From an uncultured Clostridia bacterium (lineage in GTDB: Bacteria > Bacillota > Clostridia > TANB77 > CAG-508): a stretch of 64,000 nucleotides of DNA. The notes beneath the pieces were generated by a model. The model made no database searches, had not been told where the DNA came from, and saw nothing but the letters and a program-made list of their open reading frames with translations. Made by a program: the position numbers and the translations under genes. Shown here piece after piece: positions 53,435 to 63,016 of the stretch. The stretch lies in NCBI GenBank assembly GCA_934167965.1, contig CAKPMJ010000001.1, forward strand, positions 124,001 through 188,000, given 5' to 3'. The stretch's first letter is position 1. The number at the start of each line of letters is the position of its first letter.

Positions 53435-54291
53435 ATAGGCTAACAAAACAATATAAAAATAAAATTGCAGTGGATAGAGTTTCTATAAAACTAAAACCAG
53501 GAGTTTATGGATTACTTGGTGCAAATGGAGCAGGAAAAACAACACTTATGAGAATGATATGTGGTATTCAAAATCCAACTTCTGGTCAAATTAAATATAA
53601 TGGAACAGATATCAAAAAACTAGGGGAGGATTACAGACAAGTTCTTGGCTATTTACCACAAGATTTTGGATACTATCCAGATTTTACAGCTTATGATTTT
53701 TTAATGTATATTGCTGCATTAAAGGGATTATCAAAAGAAAAGGCTGAAATGAAAGTGAATGAGTTATTACAAATAGTTAATTTGGAAAATGAAAAAAAAC
53801 AAAAAGTAAAGACATTTTCTGGAGGAATGAAACAAAGATTAGGAATTGCACAAGCAATGTTAAATAACCCAAAGATTCTAATTTTAGATGAGCCAACAGC
53901 AGGACTAGACCCAAAAGAAAGGGTAAAGTTTAGAAACTTAATTAGTAGTTTTTCACAAGATAAAATTGTAATATTATCAACTCATATTGTATCAGATATT
54001 GAATTTATTGCAGATGAAATTATTGTGATGAAAGCAGGTAAAAAGATATTAACAGGAACGCCAGAAGAACTTTTACAAGATTTAAGAGGCAGTGTATGGA
54101 AATGTGTTGCTTATGATAAAAAAGAAGTAGAAATGCTGAATCATAAATATTGTATTATTAATATTCATCAAGAAAATAATACAACAGAATTAAGAATTGT
54201 AAGTAAGCAAAAACCAACTGTGAATGCTGTTAATATAGAACCTAATTTAGAAGATTTATATTTAGCATATTTTCAAGATAATGAAAAATAG
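53419..54291 (+). CDS. ABC transporter ATP-binding protein of the ECF operon
   Basis: A 290-residue ATPase: Walker A GANGAGKTT at about residues 34-42, signature FSGGMKQR, Walker B ILILDEPTAGLDP and STHIVSDIE with the switch His. A C-terminal extension of about 75 residues follows the core. It pairs with the permease 11 bases downstream and is of the CcmA/NatA type used by exporters. AGGAGG precedes the start inside the previous gene. Confidence 0.85.
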   Translation: MELAIDRLTKQYKNKIAVDRVSIKLKPGVYGLLGANGAGKTTLMRMICGIQNPTSGQIKYNGTDIKKLGEDYRQVLGYLPQDFGYYPDFTAYDFLMYIAALKGLSKEKAEMKVNELLQIVNLENEKKQKVKTFSGGMKQRLGIAQAMLNNPKILILDEPTAGLDPKERVKFRNLISSFSQDKIVILSTHIVSDIEFIADEIIVMKAGKKILTGTPEELLQDLRGSVWKCVAYDKKEVEMLNHKYCIINIHQENNTTELRIVSKQKPTVNAVNIEPNLEDLYLAYFQDNEK

Positions 54292-54311
54292 AAAAGAAAG
54301 GAATGAACAAT

Positions 54312-55553
54312 ATGGGAACATTAGTGAAATTTGAATTAAAGAAATTATTTAATAAAAAAATGAATATTATTGTAATCATAGTTTGTTTGTTTTTAATAAC
54401 ATTACTATTTTCTATGGCAGGTAAAGATTTTCTAGCAACAGATAAGAGCGGAAAATTTTATAAAGGTAAAGAGGCTATTAGTGTTAGAAAAGAACAAACG
54501 AAAGAGATTTCTGGAACTTTAACAAATGAAAAGATTATAAAAGAAATAGAAAAATTACAAGAGTTGCATAATGATCCAAATAATCTTATTACAAATAGTG
54601 ATGGAGAAAAGGATTTTAGTATTGAAATTTATAATGAATATTTAAATAATAGACTTGATTTATTAACAAATATAAACCGTGTATATGCAAATTATAATAC
54701 TAGCTATATAACTGAATTATTTAATCTAAATTTAAAAGAACAGAAAGATTTTTATGAAACAAGACAACAAAGAATAGAAGAAGAATTAAATCAAAGTTAT
54801 GATGAAAAAAAATATACACCTCAAGAAAAAGAATATTGGTTAGAGAAGTCTAATAACACAAAAACACCATTTGAATATGATTTTTATTATGGATATTCTA
54901 ATTTGTATAACACTTATGAATTACTTATATTTGGAGTAATTGCTATATGTATATGTTTAGCATCTGTTTTTGCAGGAGAGTATCAAAATGGTACAGATAA
55001 AATATTATTAACCACAAAGTATGGAAAAAGTAAAGGTGTAACTGCGAAAATAATCGCATCTTATATATTTGCAACATTAGTATTTACAATATATTTAATA
55101 TTTGCAATAGGAACAATATTCTTAATGTTTGGTACAGATGGAGGAAATTTACCAATACAACTTTCTAACATATTAAGTCCATACGCACTAACATTCTTCC
55201 AGTCACTTTTATATAATATAGTGATTTCATATACAGTATTGTTTGGTATGGTGGGATTAACATTATTCTTGTCATCTAAACTGAAAAATCCTATGACAGT
55301 ATTAGTAATAGATATTGCTATTATTATGTTACCAGTATTTTTGAGCATAAAGTCAGCTTTTGGAATATTAAATAAAATATTATTCTTAATGCCATATAAT
55401 GCAATTTATTCAAACTTTTCTCAAATGGTATCATATAAGTTAGGAAATATTGTTATTGATTTACCTATGATGACTATAATTACTTATATTTTTATGATGG
55501 TTATAGCATTAATTTTTGCAAAGAAAACATATAGTAAACATCAGGTAGAATAA
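54312..55553 (+). CDS. ABC-2 type permease of the ECF operon
   Basis: A 413-residue permease. One membrane helix near the N-terminus (about 15-35) is followed by an external domain of about 160 residues, then five helices in the second half (from about 205 to 405). This is the ABC-2 export layout with a large first loop. The start at 54312 has AAAGGA nine bases upstream; the ATG at 54303 directly abuts that site. The substrate is unknown. The whole operon resembles sigma-controlled stress exporters. Confidence 0.8.
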   Translation: MGTLVKFELKKLFNKKMNIIVIIVCLFLITLLFSMAGKDFLATDKSGKFYKGKEAISVRKEQTKEISGTLTNEKIIKEIEKLQELHNDPNNLITNSDGEKDFSIEIYNEYLNNRLDLLTNINRVYANYNTSYITELFNLNLKEQKDFYETRQQRIEEELNQSYDEKKYTPQEKEYWLEKSNNTKTPFEYDFYYGYSNLYNTYELLIFGVIAICICLASVFAGEYQNGTDKILLTTKYGKSKGVTAKIIASYIFATLVFTIYLIFAIGTIFLMFGTDGGNLPIQLSNILSPYALTFFQSLLYNIVISYTVLFGMVGLTLFLSSKLKNPMTVLVIDIAIIMLPVFLSIKSAFGILNKILFLMPYNAIYSNFSQMVSYKLGNIVIDLPMMTIITYIFMMVIALIFAKKTYSKHQVE

Positions 55554-55587
55554 GTAAAAAAATTAAATTTTATTCAAGGAGAAAATT

Positions 55588-55782
55588 ATGCATAGAATTG
55601 AGACATATACTAGACTAGCAATTATTTTTATAATAATTATTACTATATTATATTTACCGATTCTACTGATTTTAAATATGTTTTTAATGATAAAAAATAA
55701 TAATTTTCTTTTATTCAATAATAGCCTAGTTTTAGGCTATTATTTTTTTGCAATTATCAAGAAATATCATAAATTGTCATAA
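55588..55782 (+). CDS. Doubtful small hydrophobic ORF (64 residues)
   Basis: A good ribosome site (AAGGAG) lies before ATG 55588 and the first 35 residues form a membrane helix. However, a strong terminator (55717-55749) lies inside the frame, so most transcripts would end before the stop codon. Either the frame is not a gene, or a shorter membrane peptide is made and the end is spurious. Confidence 0.3.
   Translation: MHRIETYTRLAIIFIIIITILYLPILLILNMFLMIKNNNFLLFNNSLVLGYYFFAIIKKYHKLS
55717..55749 (+). terminator. Strong terminator of the ECF operon
   Basis: AATAATAGCCTA (55717-55728) and TAGGCTATTATT (55733-55744) form a perfect 12-bp stem with a GTTT loop, followed by a T-run to 55749. Confidence 0.85.
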
Positions 55783-55904
55783 ATTATCATATAATTTAAC
55801 TGCTTATGATCAAAAAATGATAAATGATTCAAATATTATTAACATGATACCAAAAAACAAAGATATAAGAGCTGTATAAAAAATTCAAAAATATTAGTTA
55901 AAAA

Positions 55905-55965
55905 ATGGCCTACGAGAATCGTTTTTAAGCGTTTTTTATAATTTAGGCATATAGTTTGTTGTTTA
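55905..55965 (-). repeat. Inverted copy (A) of the AT-rich repeat
   Basis: Read on the minus strand it begins AACAACAAACTATATGCC and continues to a CGATTCTCGTAGGCC end. It matches copy B at 56567 closely in the opposite direction, so A and B form inverted repeats around about 600 bases. Confidence 0.7.
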
Positions 55966-56274
55966 TAATTTAAGTAAAATTACTAATTTTTAAGAAGGTA
56001 GGGGAATAAAAGAAAAAATTGTAAAAGTTACAAATATTTTTTAATAATCAAAAATTTAATAATTATAAAAATAAATATTAAATGATAAATATAACTTTAA
56101 TAAAACTAAAATTTAATCATAATAAAAGAAGAATAATAATTTTTAAAATAAAATCATTGCGAAAGATAATTTAAAAAACATAAAATAATAAAATAGTAAA
56201 TTATAATTGGATTCACTTTAACATAAGAAGAGAGGTAGAAGTAGATATGGAAAAGTGTAAAAAAAGGAATATAG

Positions 56275-56294
56275 AACATTGCACAAAATAAAAG
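56275..56294 (+). repeat. Second exact copy of the 20-mer AACATTGCACAAAATAAAAG
   Basis: The same orientation and sequence as 51690-51709. The two copies enclose the ECF-sigma/ABC operon. Confidence 0.7.
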
Positions 56295-56566
56295 TTTTGT
56301 ACAAAGGGAGATGGGAGCAAAATAATAGAACTCCTTTTAGAGTCCTACCTGCAATTCATTTGCTATTACAAGCATTAAAAGCTTTTATAGCTATTTATTA
56401 GCTATCGCTTGAGATATTATTACTTTATCATTAATTACTTGTAATAATGTCAGTTTTATAATTTATCCTTTAATTTACATCTAGATAATATTTCATATTA
56501 TATTTTATATAAATTTTTTTCAAATCTCCAAAAATGCCTAGTTCTCTATACTTGCCGTATTTTATC

Positions 56567-56621
56567 AACAACAAACTATAAGCCTTAAAAATAAAAACGG
56601 CTTAAAATCGATTCTCGTGCG
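56567..56621 (+). repeat. Direct copy (B) of the AT-rich repeat
   Basis: Begins AACAACAAACTATAAGCC, carries an inner AAGCC/GGCTT hairpin (56580-56602), and ends near ATTCTCGTGCG. Confidence 0.7.
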
Positions 56622-56738
56622 TCGCTTTTTTAAGGTATTTTTGCATTTTTTATATACCTATATAAGAATAAAAAAATTAGTCATTTTTTATCTAAAAACT
56701 ATCAAACCTAGAGTTATCAATATTTTGTCCAAATACTA

Positions 56739-56790
56739 AACAACAAGTTATATGGCTTAAATATAAAAATGGCTTAAAATTGATTTTTAT
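56739..56790 (+). repeat. Diverged direct copy (C) of the AT-rich repeat
   Basis: Begins AACAACAAGTTATATGGC, followed by the same TTAAAnATAAAAAnGGCTTAAAAT core as copy B with several changes. Confidence 0.65.
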
Positions 56791-57202
56791 AAGCCGTTAT
56801 TTTAAGTTTTTTAGAGCTTACTTTAGAGTATCTGCAGATAAATATATAAATTCAAAACCAAACATTAAAATTCATAATTAACAAATGTTCGTTTTTAAAA
56901 TACAATAATTTTATTTTCTGATTTTATTTTTTTATTATAAATCTAGAACAAATTTTATTTTGTAAAAACTTTGCACAAAATTTTTTGCTTTTTTTATTTT
57001 TTCGCTTTTAGCTATAAAATATTTATATTAAATATAAATTTACAACATTAAAAATTATGTATATCCCCTACTCTGCTCACTTTTATTAGAATCAAAAAAA
57101 TAACAAAGCTTAAATTTCTTTTTATTATCGTTCACCGTTCAATAAATGGTTCATTTGCTAAATATATATGTGTAATACTATTTGTTCCTTCTAATACACT
57201 TT

Positions 57203-57400
57203 CTAAAAATTATACATATTTTTTTCAGTAAAATTAGTTTCATATTTTTCATCTGCCAATCTTGCATTTTCTTTTACCTGTCCGTTGTAACCTGTTAATG
57301 CAGCAAAAGAAGCAAATTGAGCAGACCTTTGATATAAGCTCATTTTAGGATGATTTGATTTTGGTCTTGATAAGTTTATAATATCATCATAATTTCCCAT
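57203..57400 (-). CDS. Short protein of the type found next to Y-family polymerases
   Basis: A 65-residue protein, MGNYDDIINLSRPKSNHPKMS followed by YQRSAQFASFAALTGYNGQVKENARL (shown in two parts). Similar proteins, often 100 residues or more, are encoded beside UmuC/DinB-type polymerases in many Clostridia, sometimes called YolD-like neighbours. Here the C-terminal half is missing, so it may be shortened. Its ATG overlaps the end of the polymerase gene by one base, so the two are translated together. Confidence 0.65.
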   Translation of the reverse strand: MGNYDDIINLSRPKSNHPKMSLYQRSAQFASFAALTGYNGQVKENARLADEKYETNFTEKNMYNF

Positions 57401-58890
57401 TATCCTTTATGACCTCCTACTTGTTCATTTCTTTCTATTGTCGTTCCCCCGTCTTCAAAGTTCATTCCTTTAAGTATAGCATTCTTTCCATATTTTTTCT
57501 TTATATCTAAAATAGATCTTTGAAGAGTACGTTCTTTCATTTCCTTTTCGTATATTTTTTGCCTTTTATTATAATCTATAAATAAATTCATTTGTTCATA
57601 AATATTTTCTCTTTTGGCTTCTTCTTCACCTATAACATTGTTCGCACTTATAGTTATTCTTCGAGTAAATAATTTTTTATCAATAATTCTATCATACAAA
57701 TTTACTATTGCATCAGAAATTATTTTATTTGAAGAAGTCTTATGCTCTAGATTTTCTGTTCCATGAGCATGCTTAGGTACGCGTCTTCCATATCTATCAA
57801 GTGTAATTTCGCCTTTATAATTAATGTTTTTATCTGATAAATTATTTATATCATATCCAATCTCTAATACTAATTGATTTGTAACTAAATGTTTATCAAC
57901 TAATTCCAATGCTAAAAGCTCAGTCATTTCTTTTATTATAAGTTTGGTTTTTTCATAATTGTAAGGACAATGCAATACCTGACCTGAACTTAAACTATTT
58001 GTTGTTGGTACATAAGATTTAATACTTTCCATGGTACATGGTTCATATCCCCAGGCATGGTCTATTAGTAACTCAGCATTTATTCCAAACAGCTTAAATA
58101 ATTTATCTTCATTATAAATTGAACACCTAGCTACATCTCCCATTGTATGCATATTATTTTTCTCTAGCTTTTCTGCAATTCCTTTTCCCACTCGCCAAAA
58201 ATCTGTTAATGGTCTATAATTCCATAATTTGTGCTTATACATATTCTCATCTAGGCAAGCTATTCTTACTCCGTATTTGTTTGGTTTGGTATGCTTGGCT
58301 ACAATGTCCATAGCAACTTTCGATAAATATAAGTTTGTTCCTACACCACAAGTCGCTGTAATACCTGTTTTTTTATATACTTCCTGAATAATTTTAGTTG
58401 CTAGCGTACTTGCTTTCATTTTATATGTTTTTAAATAATGAGTTACATCAATAAAAACTTCGTCTATTGAATATACATATATATCTTCTTGTGAAAAATA
58501 TTCTAAATAAATATTATAAATATCTATACTGTAGTTCATATATTTATTCATTTGAGGTGGTGCAATAATAAAATCTAGCTCGTATTCATTATGTTTTTTT
58601 AATTCTATATCATCATATGATTTTCCGTTTAGAACATGTCCAGGAGCATTATATCTTCTGTTTGAATTTATTTCTTTTACTTTTTGTATTACCTCAAATA
58701 ACCTTGCTCTTCCAGGTACTCCATATTGTTTTAGAGATGGACTAACAGCAAGACATATTGTTTTTTCAGTTCTACTGCTATCAGCAACAACTAAATTTGT
58801 TGTTAATGGATCTAATCCCCTTTCTCTGCATTCAACTGAAGCGTAAAAACTTTTTAAATCTATTGCAATATAAATATTTTGTTCTTGCAT
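57400..58890 (-). CDS. Y-family DNA polymerase (UmuC/DinB-like)
   Basis: A translesion polymerase of 496 residues. The N-terminal metal site AIDLKSFYASVECRERGLDP and the catalytic YSIDEVFIDVTHY are intact, with a little-finger region in the C-terminal half. It copies damaged DNA with low fidelity. The start at 58890 has GGAGG seven bases upstream; the longer frame to 58911 includes that site. The promoter at 58919 is a good consensus; I see no LexA box of the GAACnnnnGTTC type. Confidence 0.9.
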   Translation of the reverse strand: MQEQNIYIAIDLKSFYASVECRERGLDPLTTNLVVADSSRTEKTICLAVSPSLKQYGVPGRARLFEVIQKVKEINSNRRYNAPGHVLNGKSYDDIELKKHNEYELDFIIAPPQMNKYMNYSIDIYNIYLEYFSQEDIYVYSIDEVFIDVTHYLKTYKMKASTLATKIIQEVYKKTGITATCGVGTNLYLSKVAMDIVAKHTKPNKYGVRIACLDENMYKHKLWNYRPLTDFWRVGKGIAEKLEKNNMHTMGDVARCSIYNEDKLFKLFGINAELLIDHAWGYEPCTMESIKSYVPTTNSLSSGQVLHCPYNYEKTKLIIKEMTELLALELVDKHLVTNQLVLEIGYDINNLSDKNINYKGEITLDRYGRRVPKHAHGTENLEHKTSSNKIISDAIVNLYDRIIDKKLFTRRITISANNVIGEEEAKRENIYEQMNLFIDYNKRQKIYEKEMKERTLQRSILDIKKKYGKNAILKGMNFEDGGTTIERNEQVGGHKG

Positions 58891-58918
58891 GTTACAACCT
58901 CCAAATAACATTTTTTAT

Positions 58919-58947
58919 ATTATATCATGTTATCTGGAGATTGTAAA
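58919..58947 (-). promoter_or_regulatory. Promoter of the Y-family polymerase gene
   Basis: Minus strand: TTTACA (58947-58942), 17 bases, TATAAT (58924-58919). Confidence 0.7.
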
Positions 58948-58971
58948 CAGTTGTTTGGTATAAACTATATT

Positions 58972-60090
58972 TTATATTAAATTCTCTACATTTAGTGGTT
59001 TTAAATCATCTAAGACAAATCTGCCATCTTTACTTATTAGGACATTATCAAAATAAACCTCACCACCGCCAAATTCTTTTCTAAGAATTTTAACTATATC
59101 CCAATGAATTGCAGACCTATTTCCATTATCACTTTCTTCTAGAGCCATTCCTGGAGTTAAATGGAAACTTCCGTTTATTTTTTCATCAAATAATGTATCA
59201 CACATTGTATTGTTTACATATGGGTTCAGTCCAAAAGCAAACTCGCCAATATATCTGGCCCCCTCATCTGTATCAAGAATTTCATTTAATGTCTTCGAGT
59301 TCTCTTTAGCTGTTGCTTTAACTATTTTTCCATCTATAAAATCAAATCGTATATCTTCAAATATAATATCATTATATTTTGTTTTAGTATTATAAGTAAT
59401 GTAACCATTCACACTATTTTTTACTGGACATGTTGCCACTTCCCCATCTGGTATATTAAATGTTCCATAATATTTTTCAGCCGGAATATCTTTTATACTA
59501 AATATTAAATCTGTTCCAGGTGCCACAATGTGAACTTTGTCAGTCTTATTCATTAATTCTTTTAAAGGTTCCATTGCAATCTTCATTTTATTATAATCAA
59601 TGTTACAAACTTTGTAATAAAAATCTTTAAAATCATTTAGTGACATATTACTTTTTCGCGAAAAATATTCGTTTGGATACCTTAAAATACACCATTTGGT
59701 ATGTTTGACCCTTTGTTCTAAATGCACCAAAGCAGTATAATATTTATTATATAATTCTAATTTTTTTTGAGATACTCCTTCTAAAGATCTATCTGATGTT
59801 GGTGCACTTATTCCTATATATGCTTGCATTTTTTTCATTGTTTCATAATCTCTTTTTCCATATTCAATTATTTCTTCCTTAGTAGCATTTATTAAAAAAT
59901 CTCTTAAGTCCTTATAATTTATTACATTTAGATGTGGCTTCGCATTTATTATTTTAGCTTGTTTTATAATTTCATTTGCGAGCTCTAAACCATCTTCTCC
60001 CATTACCTCTACTAATAAATTGTCATTTTTAATTAAAGAGATGGAATTGCGTATAAGATTTTGTGCAAGTTGTTCATTTCTATTATCCAT
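58972..60090 (-). CDS. Aminopeptidase, M29 family
   Basis: A 372-residue cytoplasmic metalloaminopeptidase. M29 landmarks include NIPDGEVATCPV, GEFAFGLNPYVN and HLTPGMALEESDNGNRSAIHWDIV (in part), with the late Asp in SKDGRFVLDD. These enzymes remove N-terminal residues from small peptides and use two metal ions. Length is close to the family norm of about 370-410. GGAG precedes the start. It stands alone between the polymerase and the methyltransferase, with no clear functional link. Confidence 0.85.
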   Translation of the reverse strand: MDNRNEQLAQNLIRNSISLIKNDNLLVEVMGEDGLELANEIIKQAKIINAKPHLNVINYKDLRDFLINATKEEIIEYGKRDYETMKKMQAYIGISAPTSDRSLEGVSQKKLELYNKYYTALVHLEQRVKHTKWCILRYPNEYFSRKSNMSLNDFKDFYYKVCNIDYNKMKIAMEPLKELMNKTDKVHIVAPGTDLIFSIKDIPAEKYYGTFNIPDGEVATCPVKNSVNGYITYNTKTKYNDIIFEDIRFDFIDGKIVKATAKENSKTLNEILDTDEGARYIGEFAFGLNPYVNNTMCDTLFDEKINGSFHLTPGMALEESDNGNRSAIHWDIVKILRKEFGGGEVYFDNVLISKDGRFVLDDLKPLNVENLI

Positions 60091-60204
60091 TTATTGTTCT
60101 CCTATCATTTTACCTTTTATAAGCAATAATTTATCATAATTCTAGTTTTTTTACAATAAAAATATAAAAATTTCTAACTTCAGCTTATTATTCTATATAT
60201 AAAT

Positions 60205-60921
60205 TTATTTTTTCTTTAAAACAATAGCAATAAAATTTAAATATTTACATGCTCCTGCTTCAATAGCTTTTCTGTCACCTTTAGAATATTCATTGTCACA
60301 CTTTATCCAATCATCCCAACATTCTTCATTGCTTTTCATTTCATGAATTGAAATAATCTCACTGTCTTTTGATTTTGAGATAATATCTCTCCAGTAATTT
60401 ATATCATGAATATAATCTAATTGTTCTGGAGTCCAAGATAGTAATAATTCTTTGTGAATATTATCATGGCAATCTTTTTTCATTCCAGGAACAGCAATAT
60501 AGACATAACCACCTTTTTTAACAAAAGGTAAAAGTTTTTCATCTAAATACTTTCCGTCTCTTCCAAAGTAGTTATAAGAATCTGTGCTAACAATTGCATC
60601 AAAAAATTCTTTTTCAAATTTTAAATCTGTTGCATCTGCTTTTACAGGAACAATTTGTTCTTCTGTTAATCCCATTTCAGCAAAGAATTTTCTATTTTCT
60701 TCAGGATCACTCCACAAGTCTGCTGCATATACCTTAAATCCATATTCTTTTGCTAAAAAGATTGATGTAATTCCTTGACCACTTCCTAAATCCATAACAA
60801 TTGAACCTTTTTCTATTTTATTATCTTTCATAAGTTCTTCTTCTAACTTTAAGGGGTTAGGTCCCATAATTTTTTGATTAATTAAATCAGTATTATATTT
60901 TAAAGTTTTTTCATATTTCAT
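60205..60921 (-). CDS. SAM-dependent class I methyltransferase
   Basis: A 238-residue methyltransferase. The SAM-binding motif I is MDLGSGQGITSIFLA, followed by motif II YAADLW and motif IV in DAIVSTDSYNYFG. The substrate is not predictable. It lies 19 bases after the stop of the Bce-type permease on the same strand, so it may belong to that operon and modify a target of the same stress. GGAGG precedes the start. Confidence 0.8.
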   Translation of the reverse strand: MKYEKTLKYNTDLINQKIMGPNPLKLEEELMKDNKIEKGSIVMDLGSGQGITSIFLAKEYGFKVYAADLWSDPEENRKFFAEMGLTEEQIVPVKADATDLKFEKEFFDAIVSTDSYNYFGRDGKYLDEKLLPFVKKGGYVYIAVPGMKKDCHDNIHKELLLSWTPEQLDYIHDINYWRDIISKSKDSEIISIHEMKSNEECWDDWIKCDNEYSKGDRKAIEAGACKYLNFIAIVLKKK

Positions 60922-60940
60922 TTTTATTTCCTCCTATAAA

Positions 60941-63016
60941 TTATTCTTCTTTAATGATATTTTTGCTTCCTATATATGTTGCTAAGAAATAACAACCATA
61001 AATTACACCTATAACAATTACAGTTGCTATAACAGATGGTAATAATTGTTCTTTAGATGCAAGTGTTTCAAATATAGACATAGCAAATTGTATTCCAAAT
61101 ACTGAGTGAATTATTGCTAAAATAAGTGGTAAGATAAAGAATATTGCTATCTGTCTAAATAATGCTTGATTTATCATCTTTTCATCACAACCTATTTTTC
61201 TTAAGATAACATATCTTTGTTTGTTATCAGAACTTTCTGTTAATTGCTTTAGAGCTAGAATAGCACAACTTGCTATAAGGAATATAATTCCTAAATAGAT
61301 AGCAATAAATACTATTATCGTTGATAATCCAACACTTGCTTCAACTATACTTATTTTTGATTCGCCATCTAATGTACTATTTTTATTATTTAGTTTTTGT
61401 ATTAAACTAGAGTCTTCTCTTGAGAAAATTTCTTCAATTTTCTTTTTTTCATCATCAGTTCTAGCATTATAATTAGCAGCTAAAAACCATAAATTTTGTT
61501 CTTTTTCACTTAAATTACAACTATCTGGAACTAATATAATTCCTACGTTTGTATGGCTTGTTGATATCTGTATAAATCCATCTTTACATTCATTATATTT
61601 TGGTTTATATTTTTTTTCTTTTAAGTTAATTACTGTGTTTTCTTTTAATCCTAAATTTCTGATATTCGCTATATTCTCATAATTACAAATTATAATATAT
61701 TCATCATCTTCTAAAGAATATTGCTCATTTCCATATAACTTTGCAATCTTATTATAATCAGATATTTTCATTACTTGTTCTGGCGTTTCTAATTTCATCA
61801 TTGGAAACTGTTTTTTTACCTGAGGTAAAGCATCTCCTAATGTTGTTTCCCATGTTAATCCATCTATCACATAAATTGGTGTTTCTATAACATCCTTTAA
61901 ATTATCCATATCAAAACCATTTTGAGTAAGAGTATATGAAATGCTTTGTTTTGAATCTTCTTGTAATTCTTTTGAGTATGACTTTTTATCTGGTAAATTA
62001 GCTGTTTTGTATAAATTTAAATCCACTGGTGTCATCTTTTCTATATCTGCTTGCATAGAGTTTTTTAATGCTAGTGATGATGATAAAGATGTAATTGTCA
62101 TAAATAACATTAAGCATATTATACTCATACTAATTACTGTTGTATTGATCTTATTGTGTAATTGTCTTAATACAAACATGTTTGTTCCTTTTAAATATAT
62201 GCTTTTTTTAGCTTGAACTAATCTTAATACTAACCCTGAAAAAGACCAAAATACTAAAACCGTTCCAATTATTCCAATTAATACTGAAATTCCAACAGCT
62301 CTTGTTGTTTCATCAGCATTTGTCATTTTAAAGATTCCTTTTGTTACCACCCAATAAGCATATCCTAAACCAATTGCTGCAATTATAAAAACTATAATAC
62401 ATACAATCGGGCTTTTCATTTTTATTTTTTCATTCTTTTTAACTGCTGTTAATAGATTTATTAATTTATATCTTGAAATTGTAAATGCATTGAAAAGTAC
62501 AACTGCAAAATACATTACTGCAAAATATATACAAGTTTTAATACATGCATTTTTGGAAAATACAAATTCAAATTTACTCATATCTGCTTGGAATAATTTT
62601 GCAACCAATATAGACATAAACTGTGATGCAAAGACTCCTAATATAAGACCTATTACAAGAGAAATTATTCCTACAAATATTGTTTCTATTAATAATATTT
62701 TTGAAATTTGTCTCTTCCCCATTCCTAAAGTCATATATATTCCAAATTCTTTTTTTCTTCTATTTATCAAGAAATTATTTGCATACACAATTAAAAGTCC
62801 CAATACTACAGCAATAAACACTGATACCATACTAAGCATATTAATCATAAGCTTTATCATTTGTTTAGTAGAACTTGATACTTGTAGCATTGCTTCTTGA
62901 CTATCAAGAGAGTTAAACATATAAAATACTGCTACACCTAAAACTAAAGTGATAAAGTATACTGCATAATCTTTAAAGCTTTTTTTCATGTTTTTTATTG
63001 ACAATTTAAATAACAT
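60941..63016 (-). CDS. Bce-type FtsX-like permease
   Basis: A 691-residue permease with the BceB layout: a start MLFKLSIKNMKKSFKDYAVYF, ten membrane helices (first ones at about 15-40 and 55-80), and one large external domain of about 210 residues (about 330-540) between helices 7 and 8. BceB-type transporters remove peptide antibiotics from their lipid II targets and signal to a kinase without a sensor loop. The start at 63016 is nine bases after AGGAGGTG; a GTG at 63028 overlaps that site. It overlaps the ATPase gene by 11 bases. Confidence 0.85.
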   Translation of the reverse strand: MLFKLSIKNMKKSFKDYAVYFITLVLGVAVFYMFNSLDSQEAMLQVSSSTKQMIKLMINMLSMVSVFIAVVLGLLIVYANNFLINRRKKEFGIYMTLGMGKRQISKILLIETIFVGIISLVIGLILGVFASQFMSILVAKLFQADMSKFEFVFSKNACIKTCIYFAVMYFAVVLFNAFTISRYKLINLLTAVKKNEKIKMKSPIVCIIVFIIAAIGLGYAYWVVTKGIFKMTNADETTRAVGISVLIGIIGTVLVFWSFSGLVLRLVQAKKSIYLKGTNMFVLRQLHNKINTTVISMSIICLMLFMTITSLSSSLALKNSMQADIEKMTPVDLNLYKTANLPDKKSYSKELQEDSKQSISYTLTQNGFDMDNLKDVIETPIYVIDGLTWETTLGDALPQVKKQFPMMKLETPEQVMKISDYNKIAKLYGNEQYSLEDDEYIIICNYENIANIRNLGLKENTVINLKEKKYKPKYNECKDGFIQISTSHTNVGIILVPDSCNLSEKEQNLWFLAANYNARTDDEKKKIEEIFSREDSSLIQKLNNKNSTLDGESKISIVEASVGLSTIIVFIAIYLGIIFLIASCAILALKQLTESSDNKQRYVILRKIGCDEKMINQALFRQIAIFFILPLILAIIHSVFGIQFAMSIFETLASKEQLLPSVIATVIVIGVIYGCYFLATYIGSKNIIKEE

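Larger units (their letters stand above)
55783..57202. other. Gene-poor, extremely AT-rich stretch of 1.4 kb with repeats
   Basis: No convincing gene of normal size. The stretch holds three copies of a repeat of about 55-60 bases (one inverted), one exact copy of the 20-mer seen at 51690, and a short frame at 56279-56401 (starting LHKIKVLYKGRWEQNNRTPF) with no ribosome site. It may be decayed mobile or regulatory DNA. No tRNA, rRNA or CRISPR pattern is visible. Confidence 0.6.

Noticed and set aside
56279..56401. Gene starting LHKIKVLYKGRW
   Set aside because: About 40 codons with TTG start, no ribosome site and no recognised family; retained only as a note in the gene-poor stretch.
55783..57202. 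CRISPR array or replication origin
   Set aside because: The repeats are few, long, irregularly spaced and partly inverted, and no clusters of DnaA-box-like TTATCCACA were seen.
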